From assembly GCF_000236925.1 (NCBI RefSeq), contig NC_016941.1, positions 1,798,001 to 1,862,000 on the forward strand: a stretch of 64,000 nt of DNA, given 5' to 3'. Source of the stretch: Staphylococcus argenteus (GTDB lineage: Bacteria; Bacillota; Bacilli; Staphylococcales; Staphylococcaceae). A model generated the notes under the pieces. It was given only the letters and a program-made list of their open reading frames with translations, did not search any database and was not told where the DNA came from. The position numbers were made by a program, and so were the translations under genes. How positions within the stretch are numbered: the first letter of the stretch is position 1; every line of letters begins with the position of its first letter. Below are positions 56,444 to 64,000 of this stretch, piece by piece.

Positions 56444-57481
56444 TTATTTTTGCGTATAATTATGAACAAATTCACTTACTTTGCGTAACGTTTCAGGTTG
56501 TACTTCTGGAAATACGCCATGACCTAAGTTGAAAATATGTTTTCCATGTGCCATACCTTGATCTAAAATAGGCTTTAGTCTTTCTTCTATAACATCCCAA
56601 GGTGCTAATAAAATGGATGGATCAAGATTTCCTTGTAATGTTTTAGTTACACCTAATTGTTGCGCTTGGTTTATTGAAGTTCTCCAATCTAATCCTAATA
56701 CATCAATTGGTAAATCATTCCATTCATTAATTAAATGGCTTGCTCCTACACCAAATAAAATGACTGGTACATCATGTACTTCTTTAATTTCATTTATTAA
56801 ACGCATCATGTGTGGTTTAATGTAATGTCTATAATCTCCGACATTTAATGCCCCCACCCATGAATCGAAAATTTGAATTAATTCTGCGCCTGCTTCAACT
56901 TGAGCAGTCACATACTTAACTGATACATCAACTAAGTGATTCATTAATGCAAACCACGTTGCTTCATCTCTGTACATCATCGCTTTTGTGAAATTATAAT
57001 TTTTCGAAGGTCCACCTTCTATCATATATGATGCCAATGTGAATGGTGCACCAGTAAAACCAATTAAAGGTACATTTAACTTTTCTTCTGTTAAAAGTTT
57101 AATTGTATCTAGTACATAAGGTACGTCTCGTTCGGGGTCTATTTGAGAAAGTTTCTCAACATCTTGAATTGTTTTAATTGGATTGTGTATAACAGGTCCA
57201 ATACCAGATTTAATTTCAACATCTACACCAATTGGCTTTAATGGTGTCATAATATCTTTGTATAAAATTGCTGCATCTGTATGATAATTATCAACTGGTA
57301 GATGTGTTACATAAGCGCATAGCTCCGGCTGATGCGTAATTTCAAATAGTGAATATTTTTCTTTCAATTTACGATATTCTGGTTGCGATCGGCCAGCTTG
57401 TCGCATAAACCAAACAGGTGTATGTGTTATTTCTTCACCTTTAATCATTTTTAAAATTGTATTGTTTTTATTATGCACCAT
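56444..57481 (-). CDS. hemE: HemE, uroporphyrinogen decarboxylase
   Basis: 345 residues. Signature [18 protein letters not shown] near the N-terminus and [17 protein letters not shown] around 145; the end has [16 protein letters not shown]. It decarboxylates uroporphyrinogen III to coproporphyrinogen III. First gene of the hem operon, divergent from traP. GGAGGCCTTT precedes ATG 57481. Confidence 0.96.
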   Translation of the reverse strand: MVHNKNNTILKMIKGEEITHTPVWFMRQAGRSQPEYRKLKEKYSLFEITHQPELCAYVTHLPVDNYHTDAAILYKDIMTPLKPIGVDVEIKSGIGPVIHNPIKTIQDVEKLSQIDPERDVPYVLDTIKLLTEEKLNVPLIGFTGAPFTLASYMIEGGPSKNYNFTKAMMYRDEATWFALMNHLVDVSVKYVTAQVEAGAELIQIFDSWVGALNVGDYRHYIKPHMMRLINEIKEVHDVPVILFGVGASHLINEWNDLPIDVLGLDWRTSINQAQQLGVTKTLQGNLDPSILLAPWDVIEERLKPILDQGMAHGKHIFNLGHGVFPEVQPETLRKVSEFVHNYTQK

Positions 57482-57549
57482 AAAGGCCTCCTAAATTAAA
57501 ATCATTCTTATCTATATTATCATATCGCTCATTCGTTCGTATTTTCAAT

Positions 57550-57579
57550 AATTAAATGTCATAAAACTGACATTTAATT
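57550..57579. promoter_or_regulatory. 12-bp perfect inverted repeat between hemE and traP
   Basis: AATTAAATGTCA, 6-base spacer TAAAAC, then TGACATTTAATT. It sits ~70 bp before the hemE start in a divergent promoter region. It could be an operator or a small hairpin in the hemE leader. No T-run follows on either strand, so it is unlikely to be a terminator. Confidence 0.5.
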
Positions 57580-57742
57580 GTAGAGCCATTTATTGTAAAT
57601 TTAAATTCTAAAGTCCATTTTTTGTATCATTACTTCTAAATATCTCGCATGATTTATTATAGTAATTTTAAACATATATTAATAGTGGTAAAGACTAGTT
57701 TATCATCGTATAATAAATAAAAACATAAGGGGGACCTTTCAT

Positions 57743-58246
57743 ATGAAGAAACTATATACATCTTATGGCACTTATGGATTTTTACATCAAATAAAAATCA
57801 ATAACCCGACCCATCAATTATTCCAATTTTCAGCATCAGATACTTCAGTTATTTTTGAAGAAACTGATGGTGAAACTGTTTTAAAATCACCTACAAAGTA
57901 TGACGTTATAAAAGAAATTGGTGAATTCAACGAACATCATTTCTATTGTGCAATATTCATTCCTTCAACAGAAGATCATGCATATCAACTTGAAAAGAAA
58001 TTGATTAGTGTGGATGACAATTTCAGAAACTTTGGTGGCTTTAAAAGCTATCGTTTGTTAAGACCTGCTAAAGGTACAACATATAAAATTTATTTCGGAT
58101 TTGCTGATCGACATGCATACGAAGACTTCAAGCAATCTGATGCCTTTAATGACCATTTTTCAAAAGAAGCATTGAGTCATTATTTTGGTTCAAGTGGTCA
58201 ACATTCAAGTTATTTTGAAAGATATTTATACCCAATTAAAGAATAA
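57743..58246 (+). CDS. traP: TraP, signal transduction protein TRAP
   Basis: 167 residues matching staphylococcal TRAP (MKKLYTSYGTYGFLHQIKIN start). The C-terminal half has the antibiotic-biosynthesis-monooxygenase (ABM) fold: FIPSTEDHAYQLEKKL, FGGFKSYRLLRPAKG, YFGFADRHAYEDFKQS. Once proposed as an agr regulator, later disputed; the fold relates to heme-degrading HmoB-like proteins, and hemE lies next door. GGGGGACC precedes ATG 57743. Confidence 0.93.
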   Translation: MKKLYTSYGTYGFLHQIKINNPTHQLFQFSASDTSVIFEETDGETVLKSPTKYDVIKEIGEFNEHHFYCAIFIPSTEDHAYQLEKKLISVDDNFRNFGGFKSYRLLRPAKGTTYKIYFGFADRHAYEDFKQSDAFNDHFSKEALSHYFGSSGQHSSYFERYLYPIKE

Positions 58247-58369
58247 TTTTAAAGAAAACTTCCATTGGTTATGCTGTTCGCGTACAGATGCTAATGTAAT
58301 AAGAACGCCATATAATTCGGCACTCATCATTACAAGCATCTACACAACATACATTCCAATGGAAGTTTT

Positions 58370-59593
58370 TTAATCTCTTAATAATGTCTCTTGATATTTT
58401 AACTTTTTAATAATACTTCGAATTGTTAGTAATCCAACAATATAGAAAATGACAACTACATAAAATAACATCATATGTTTAATCATAAATGTCACAGCAA
58501 ATACAGTACAAATAACTAACATTAATCTATATAGAAACTGCTCATACCCTTTGATTACCTTTTCTTCAGGTACCGGCCATACTTGTGGCCATAAACCATA
58601 TGCTTGTTGTGAATAAAACTGTGCCATTTGAAGCAATATAATATACACAAAAAGACTTCCGATAATTGCTGTCACTAATGGGTATGATAACCAAATCATT
58701 AATAGAACAGCAATGATTAATAATCTAAAGATAATATTAAAAGCATCTCTTCCTCTAATAAAGCTACGTATAAATAAAAATAAATACATTGAATTAGAGT
58801 TGAACTTGCGACCTTTTGGAACCGGTAATAGTATATCCAAATAGCTACGTCTAACTGCTGATTCTTTTAAGTGTTTCACATCCGTAAACATATTAACAAA
58901 TTTATAGTAGTTCATATGATGACGATGTTCGATAGCAATCATTTTCTCCCATGGATATAAAAAGCTAGGTTTAGACCTTTTGACTAATAATTCTATTAAG
59001 AGTGGTAAAACAATTAATATACTTGCCACATACCACTTCATTCCTAGTATTAAATAATAAGTGACACCGAAAATGAAAATTGATATGAGGTTTACTTGCC
59101 ATGTACTTAAACCAGATTGATACCATTGCCATCTTAAACGTAATCCAACATATGGAAATATCAATGCACAGATAGCAAAACATATATAAAATGCCACACT
59201 ATGTTGATTAATATTATAAAATAACGGGAACAGTACGACGATAATAACAAGTTGCATTAATATTCTCGCAAAATAACTGTATAAAATCGCATGGTTCATA
59301 AACTGGGACATATGCTTTTCAAACGGTAATAAAAATATCTTGTCCGCTTCTTTTAAGAGTGGTCGCATCGGGAAAATCGACACTAATGCAACAATGACTG
59401 ATGCAATCAATGCAAAATCAATATTTGTTGGAATATGTTTTAACCATTCTCCGTATCCAAATATAAATGCACCTAGCAAAATAAGTAAAAAGACCATGAA
59501 ATGACCATTAAAAATAAACTTATTATAATAACTCTTCTCTTTACGAAGGGCATGTACTCTTTTGTTAAATAATGTGGTTGCTTGATTACGCAT
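58370..59593 (-). CDS. ecsB: EcsB, ABC transporter membrane subunit
   Basis: 407 residues with about ten hydrophobic segments and a charged central loop (HRHHMNYYKFVNMFTDVKHL). Partner of EcsA. From Bacillus and S. aureus work Ecs affects secretion, regulated proteolysis and export of processed peptides. ATG 59593 lies inside the ecsA end (CATGCGTAA, 8-bp overlap) behind GGTGGAGATATAC. Confidence 0.92.
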   Translation of the reverse strand: MRNQATTLFNKRVHALRKEKSYYNKFIFNGHFMVFLLILLGAFIFGYGEWLKHIPTNIDFALIASVIVALVSIFPMRPLLKEADKIFLLPFEKHMSQFMNHAILYSYFARILMQLVIIVVLFPLFYNINQHSVAFYICFAICALIFPYVGLRLRWQWYQSGLSTWQVNLISIFIFGVTYYLILGMKWYVASILIVLPLLIELLVKRSKPSFLYPWEKMIAIEHRHHMNYYKFVNMFTDVKHLKESAVRRSYLDILLPVPKGRKFNSNSMYLFLFIRSFIRGRDAFNIIFRLLIIAVLLMIWLSYPLVTAIIGSLFVYIILLQMAQFYSQQAYGLWPQVWPVPEEKVIKGYEQFLYRLMLVICTVFAVTFMIKHMMLFYVVVIFYIVGLLTIRSIIKKLKYQETLLRD

Positions 59594-60326
59594 GTATATC
59601 TCCACCTTGCGTCACATGAATATAAATATCATCAAGCGTTTGATTATGTAAGCCCGTTTGTTGTCTCAATGCTTCTAAATCGCCAAACGCCACTACTTTA
59701 CCTTCATCTAAAATAATAAAGCGATCGCAATAACGTTCTGCAGTTGCTAAAATATGCGTACTCATTAAAACGGTTCTGCCTTCGTTTTTCTTTTCAACCA
59801 TTAAATCTAACATGGATTGAATTCCTAAAGGATCTAATCCTAAAAATGGTTCATCTATAATATATAGTTCAGGATTAACAATAAACGCACAAATTATCAT
59901 AACTTTTTGCTTCATACCTTTAGAAAAATGACTTGGAAATACTTTTAATTCATTTTCTAAACGGAATGTCTTTAATAATGGCATTGCACGCTTCATTGCT
60001 TCGTCGCGATCGATATCATATGCCATTGCAGTCATCTCTATATGTTCTTCTAAAGTAAGCTCTTCATAAATAACCGGAGACTCAGGAATATAGGATAACT
60101 TTCTACGATACGTTTCAATGTCATCATTAATATTTATATCTGAAATTGTTAGAGATCCTTTCATAGGTGTCAATAATCCTAGCATATGTTTAATTGTTGT
60201 ACTTTTACCTGCACCATTAAGTCCGATAAGGCCAACAATTTCACCTTTGTTTAATTCAAAATTTATATCTTTAATTACAGGGCGTTTTCCATATCCACCT
60301 GTAAGATGTTCTACTTTAACTGTCAT
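59586..60326 (-). CDS. ecsA: EcsA, ABC transporter ATPase
   Basis: 246 residues from ATG 60326 (GGAGGTGCCTT upstream). Walker A GLIGLNGAGKSTTIKHM, Q-loop near YIPESPVIYEEL, signature FSKGMKQKV, Walker B LYIIDEPFLGLDP and H-loop STHIL are all intact. It energises EcsB. Divergent from hit. Confidence 0.95.
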   Translation of the reverse strand: MTVKVEHLTGGYGKRPVIKDINFELNKGEIVGLIGLNGAGKSTTIKHMLGLLTPMKGSLTISDININDDIETYRRKLSYIPESPVIYEELTLEEHIEMTAMAYDIDRDEAMKRAMPLLKTFRLENELKVFPSHFSKGMKQKVMIICAFIVNPELYIIDEPFLGLDPLGIQSMLDLMVEKKNEGRTVLMSTHILATAERYCDRFIILDEGKVVAFGDLEALRQQTGLHNQTLDDIYIHVTQGGDIHA

Positions 60327-60459
60327 AAGGCACCTCCATGACTTATATTGTACCAAAAATTATAAAATGCTCATATTAAATAGACATGTACTAATATCGA
60401 ATTTTTAGCGACAATGTTATAATAAATGATAATACGAGTTGAAGAGGAGTGTAGTCATC

Positions 60460-60882
60460 ATGTCAGAAACAATTTTCGGCAAAATTTTAACTGGAGAAAT
60501 TCCAAGCTTTAAAGTATATGAAGACGATTATGTCTATGCCTTTTTAGATATTTCACAAGTCACTAAAGGACATACGTTATTAATTCCTAAAAAAGCTTCT
60601 GCAAACATTTTCGAAACTGATGAAGAAACAATGAAACATATTGGAGCAGCTTTACCAAAAGTTGCAAATGCTATTAAACGTGCTTTTAATCCTGATGGCT
60701 TAAATATCATTCAAAACAATGGTGAATTTGCAGATCAATCTGTATTCCACATTCATTTCCACTTAATTCCTAGATATGAAAATGATATTGATGGTTTTGG
60801 TTACAAATGGGAAACACATGAAGATATTTTAGATAATGAAGCAAAACAACAAATTGCTGAAAAAATTCAAGCACAATTTTAA
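60460..60882 (+). CDS. hit: Hit, HIT-family nucleotide hydrolase
   Basis: 140 residues from ATG 60460 (GAAGAGGAGTG upstream; an in-frame start at 60439 overlaps that site). The histidine triad SVFHIHFHLIPR and KGHTLLIPK are complete. HinT-like enzymes cleave AMP-lysine and related phosphoramidates. Divergent from ecsA, a conserved arrangement in Firmicutes. Confidence 0.95.
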   Translation: MSETIFGKILTGEIPSFKVYEDDYVYAFLDISQVTKGHTLLIPKKASANIFETDEETMKHIGAALPKVANAIKRAFNPDGLNIIQNNGEFADQSVFHIHFHLIPRYENDIDGFGYKWETHEDILDNEAKQQIAEKIQAQF

Positions 60883-61016
60883 ATATATGCTTAACCTATG
60901 ATTGAACGGGTATATTACAATTAATATTAAAGCGATTGTGTTTGACGAAATGTCAAAAATGTTAGCACATATTAAATTTATTAATATCACAGATGATAAA
61001 AGTGAGGAGAATATAA

Positions 61017-61382
61017 ATGAAAGCATCACGCATTCTATTCGGTATCGGCGTTGGCGTAGCAGCTGGTTTTGTAGTTGCACTGCAAGGTAGAGATGACAAA
61101 AGTGTGAAAAATAATACAATTGATAGTACTTCCCCTACTGGTTCAAAATCTGAACTGCAACGAGAAATCGAAACAATTAAACAAAGTTTCAACGACATTT
61201 TAAACTACGGAGTTCAAATTAAAAATGAAAGTACAGAATTTGGTGGTTCTATTGGTGGCGAAATTAAGTCGTTACTTGGAAACTTTAAATCTGACATCAA
61301 TCCTAATATTGAACGTTTACAATCTCACATTGAAAACTTACAAAACCGTGGTGAAGATATCGGAAATGAATTATCTAAATAA
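61017..61382 (+). CDS. YtxH-like small membrane-anchored protein
   Basis: 121 residues. N-terminal glycine-rich TM segment ILFGIGVGVAAGFVVAL, then a helical, acidic soluble domain (ELQREIETIKQSFNDIL...). This is the YtxH layout, proteins of the general-stress type. GTGAGGAGAATATAA precedes ATG 61017. Confidence 0.85.
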   Translation: MKASRILFGIGVGVAAGFVVALQGRDDKSVKNNTIDSTSPTGSKSELQREIETIKQSFNDILNYGVQIKNESTEFGGSIGGEIKSLLGNFKSDINPNIERLQSHIENLQNRGEDIGNELSK

Positions 61383-61462
61383 AACTAGCATGATATAAAT
61401 CATTACAAACATATATTGACAATAATCCAGTTATTAAAAAATATAAAATTCATTTATTTAAA

Positions 61463-61512
61463 ACGAGATGACATCAGAAATTATTTCATTTCTTGTCATC
61501 TCATTTTTTATG
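61463..61512 (+). terminator. Terminator of the YtxH-like gene
   Basis: AACGAGATGACA...TGTCATCTCATTTTTT hairpin (GAGATGACA/TGTCATCTC). The rest of 61383-61799 shows no gene. Confidence 0.85.
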
Positions 61513-61799
61513 AAGTAAAATCCTTGAATATACTAATTTTGAATTCCAAATTTTATTAATACCCCTATTTCTACAGTTCCCCTTTTCAAAATAATAAAAA
61601 TGAGTGAATTTATTTAAGTCCATTGATTATTTTGTTGTCTTCTAATGTCTAGCTTCAAATTTTTAATTTATTGTTCTCAAAATGGTTAATTTAAAAGTGT
61701 CACGCTTGATATAAAGCGAATATAATATGTTACTATTGAATTACTAAACCTGAGTTGGTTATAATCTAACTTATATTGAAAAGAGATGAGGCGTCAGAC

Positions 61800-62357
61800 A
61801 TGTTTTTATGTAAGAGACAAATTGATATTAATGCAAGATTTGGGTTGCCTAGAATCGCCTTTATGAGTGCCGTAGCAACTATCATAATGTTTTTAATAAG
61901 CTATGAAGTAATGTACTTCTTATCGAATACGCCGTTATCAGATAGACATTTTCTCATCTTTTTATTTTTAGTTTTTTTGACCTATCCTTTACATAAAAGT
62001 ATTCATTTATTATTTTTCTTACCTTATCGTAAATCATTTAAAGCGCACAAATTGACTAAAAGAAGATGGCTTATTTTTTACAATACATATGTCAATCAGC
62101 CTGTACACAAATTTTATTTTTGCATCAACTTAATTTTACCTTTGATTATTTTATCTGGTATATTCATCATGCTAACAGTTGCTTTACCACAATATGGACA
62201 TTATTTTATGTTTTTATTGGCTTTAAATTTTGGTATTTCTGTTACTGATTTATTATATTTAAAAATAATTATATTTTCTAATTATGGACAATATATAGAA
62301 GAACATAGTACAGGTATTAATATTTTGAAAAAAATTAAAAATCCATATCATTTATAA
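61800..62357 (+). CDS. DUF3267-like membrane protein with altered HExxH
   Basis: 185 residues from ATG 61800 (GATGAGGCGTCAGAC upstream). Four TM segments (about 22-42, 52-72, 105-130, 135-160). At the end of the second segment, PLHKSIHLLFF stands where DUF3267 putative zincins have HExxH, so the catalytic Glu is Lys. Function unknown. Confidence 0.65.
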   Translation: MFLCKRQIDINARFGLPRIAFMSAVATIIMFLISYEVMYFLSNTPLSDRHFLIFLFLVFLTYPLHKSIHLLFFLPYRKSFKAHKLTKRRWLIFYNTYVNQPVHKFYFCINLILPLIILSGIFIMLTVALPQYGHYFMFLLALNFGISVTDLLYLKIIIFSNYGQYIEEHSTGINILKKIKNPYHL

Positions 62358-62560
62358 CAAAATAATTATAGCAAGGTGATATTATTTGTTTTTTAGCTAT
62401 GTAATAGCTTACAATCAAATGTATATAGACCTTGTTTTTTTATTTAACCAATTTTTACCCCTAAACCTAATGCTATAGTCTGATGCCATATGTTATTAAT
62501 TGGTGCTATTATAGAATTATGTTATATTCACGATGATTAACTTACAAAGGAGTTTCAACT

Positions 62561-63523
62561 ATGAAGATGATAAACAAATTAATCGTTCCAGTTACAGCAA
62601 GTGCTTTATTATTAGGTGCTTGTGGTTCTAGTGCAACGGATTCAAAAGAAAATACATTAATTTCTTCTAAAGCTGGAAATGTAACAGTTGCAGATACTAT
62701 GAAAAAAATCGGTAATGATCAAATCGCAAATGCATCATTTACTGAAATGTTAAATAAAATTTTAGCTGACAAATATAAAAATAAAGTTAGCGATAAGAAG
62801 ATAGATGAACAAATCGAAAAAATGCAAAAACAATATGGTGGCAAAGATAAGTTTGAAAAAGCCTTACAACAGCAAGGTTTAACAGTAGATAAATATAAAG
62901 ATAATCTACGTACTGCCGCATATCAAAAAGAGCTATTAAATGATAAGATAAAATTATCTGATTCTGATATAAAAGAAAATAGTATTAAAGCTTCACATAT
63001 TTTAATCAAAGTTAAATCTAAGAAAAGCGATAAAGAAGGCTTAGATGATAAAGAAGCTAAACAAAAAGCTGAAGAGATTCAAAAAGAAGTTTCTAAAGAT
63101 CCAAGTAAATTTGGCGAAATCGCTAAAAAAGAATCTATGGATAAAGCTTCAGCCGAAAAAGATGGTTCATTAGGTTATGTCCTAAAAGGTCAAACAGATG
63201 AATCGTTTGAAAAAGCGTTATTTAAACTTAAAGAAGGCGAAGTGTCTGACGTAATTAAAACAAGTTACGGATACCATATTATTAAAGCAGATAAACCAAC
63301 TGACTTTAAGAGTGAAAAACAAAGTCTTAAAGAAAAACTAATCCAACAAAAAATTCAAAAGGATCCAAAATTACTTACTGATGCATATAAAGAGTTACTA
63401 AAAGAATATGATGTTGACTTTAAAGACCGCGACATCAAATCAGTGGTAGAAAATAAAATTTTAAATCCAGAAAAACTTAAACAAAATGGTTCACAAGGCG
63501 GACAATCCGGCATGAGCCAATAA
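62561..63523 (+). CDS. prsA: PrsA, extracytoplasmic foldase lipoprotein
   Basis: 320 residues. Lipobox LLLGACGSS (Cys20). An N-terminal chaperone helix bundle surrounds a parvulin PPIase domain (about 140-245: [50 protein letters not shown]). It folds exported proteins and supports PBP2a and secreted virulence factors. AAAGGAGTTTCAACT precedes ATG 62561; terminator follows. Confidence 0.96.
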   Translation: MKMINKLIVPVTASALLLGACGSSATDSKENTLISSKAGNVTVADTMKKIGNDQIANASFTEMLNKILADKYKNKVSDKKIDEQIEKMQKQYGGKDKFEKALQQQGLTVDKYKDNLRTAAYQKELLNDKIKLSDSDIKENSIKASHILIKVKSKKSDKEGLDDKEAKQKAEEIQKEVSKDPSKFGEIAKKESMDKASAEKDGSLGYVLKGQTDESFEKALFKLKEGEVSDVIKTSYGYHIIKADKPTDFKSEKQSLKEKLIQQKIQKDPKLLTDAYKELLKEYDVDFKDRDIKSVVENKILNPEKLKQNGSQGGQSGMSQ

Positions 63524-63527
63524 ATTA

Positions 63528-63570
63528 AAAAGAGCGACCGTGGTTTAATAACCTATGGTCGCTCATTTTT
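63528..63570 (+). terminator. Terminator of prsA
   Basis: AAGAGCGACC(GTGG)...(CCTA)TGGTCGCTC then ATTTTTATT. Confidence 0.85.
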
Positions 63571-63693
63571 ATTAAATTCCAAACAGATGATGCGACTGAT
63601 GACAGCTGCCATTTTATTTCACATTTAATCAATGTTCAACTGATTAGGCAATCATCAATACTTTTCTCATTCATCCGAAATGTTATATTATTT

Positions 63694-64000
63694 TTAATCA
63701 AGTGATTCTGGATTATAGAATCGACGATTTTCAAGACCAAATATTTTGTCTGTAAACTGACCTTTGTCAGTTTTTTTATAGGCCTTTTCAAACATATTCA
63801 TTCTTGCATCAATATTATCGATATAACATAAAATTTCTGCTTCTTTTAAATAAGGTAATTTTGGTGAGCCATATTCTAACTTACCATGATGAGATAAAAT
63901 CATATGACGTAATAACATAATTTCTTCCCCATCAATGTTAAGTTCGCGTGCGGCTTCAACTACTTCATCGCTCGCAATTGAGATGTGTCCTAATAAGTTG
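63694..64000 (-). CDS. yhaM: YhaM, 3'-5' exoribonuclease (3' part only)
   Basis: About 102 C-terminal residues, open to the window edge: [20 protein letters not shown], then the HD-domain helix [17 protein letters not shown] and a C-terminal [12 protein letters not shown]. This matches the HD phosphohydrolase domain of YhaM/CbfA-type exoribonucleases. The OB-fold half lies outside. Adjacent to prsA as in other staphylococci. Confidence 0.88.
   Translation of the reverse strand, partial: NLLGHISIASDEVVEAARELNIDGEEIMLLRHMILSHHGKLEYGSPKLPYLKEAEILCYIDNIDARMNMFEKAYKKTDKGQFTDKIFGLENRRFYNPESLD

Overview
This window is a chromosomal stretch of a member of the Staphylococcus aureus complex. Base composition is low-GC, and the gene order matches what I recall of the S. 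aureus chromosome: ribD, arsRBC, sagB, sigS, tal, crcB, metK, pckA, menEC, the nuSa-beta genomic island, a tRNA cluster, hemEHY, traP, ecsAB, hit, prsA, yhaM. Many core proteins are almost identical to S. aureus from memory. Others (SigS, CrcB1, CrcB2, MenE) differ at roughly 10-25% of residues from the S. aureus sequences I remember. That fits a sister species such as S. argenteus or S. schweitzeri, or a very divergent S. aureus lineage. This is inference from recall, not from a search.

Layout. 1-22.4 kb is core genome: the ribD 5' end under an FMN riboswitch, an FAD/NAD(P) protein, arsRB with a dead arsC, sagB, sigS with a ComK-like partner, two CPBP proteases, tal, crcB1-crcB2, an aldo/keto reductase, metK under a SAM riboswitch, pckA with a cre box, menE-menC and yidD. 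22.5-26.2 kb holds surface or secreted low-complexity proteins (excalibur domain, DUF4352-like, lipoprotein) at the left edge of the island.

26.2-46.2 kb is accessory DNA: an ImmA/IrrE-like protein that has lost its zinc site; a secreted glycine-rich protein with a tiny membrane partner; DUF1433 immunity-gene copies in various states of decay; the SprA1/SprA1AS type I toxin-antitoxin; a tslA-type (type VII secreted lipase toxin) locus; hsdM-hsdS; a CcpA-box-controlled secreted protein; two copies of a DUF6978-like/DUF1828 gene pair; a lukD remnant; a membrane protein with coiled coil and a GIY-YIG (T5orf172) domain; IS3 and IS30 remnants; and a broken phage-type integrase whose 3' end is duplicated 1.9 kb away. 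The spl proteases, lukE and a complete bacteriocin operon that often occupy this island are not present.

46.5-51.9 kb is the enterotoxin gene cluster (egc), transcribed leftward as seo-sem-sei-seu-sen-seg. All six reading frames are open and the seu frame is fused and intact. seo and sen lack a conventional start codon next to their ribosome-binding sites: both have ATA there. 52.1-52.8 kb is an eight-gene tRNA operon. 53.2-64 kb returns to core genome: a hydrolase-like protein, coproporphyrin-branch heme genes, traP, ecsAB, hit, a YtxH-like protein, a DUF3267-like membrane protein, prsA and the 3' part of yhaM.

Themes. The accessory block looks like an interbacterial-competition and phage-defence region, with a lipase toxin, spare immunity genes, a type I R-M module and uncharacterised paired genes, grown by repeated insertion and decay. 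The egc adds superantigens. Core functions (heme, menaquinone, SAM, gluconeogenesis, protein export) flank it.
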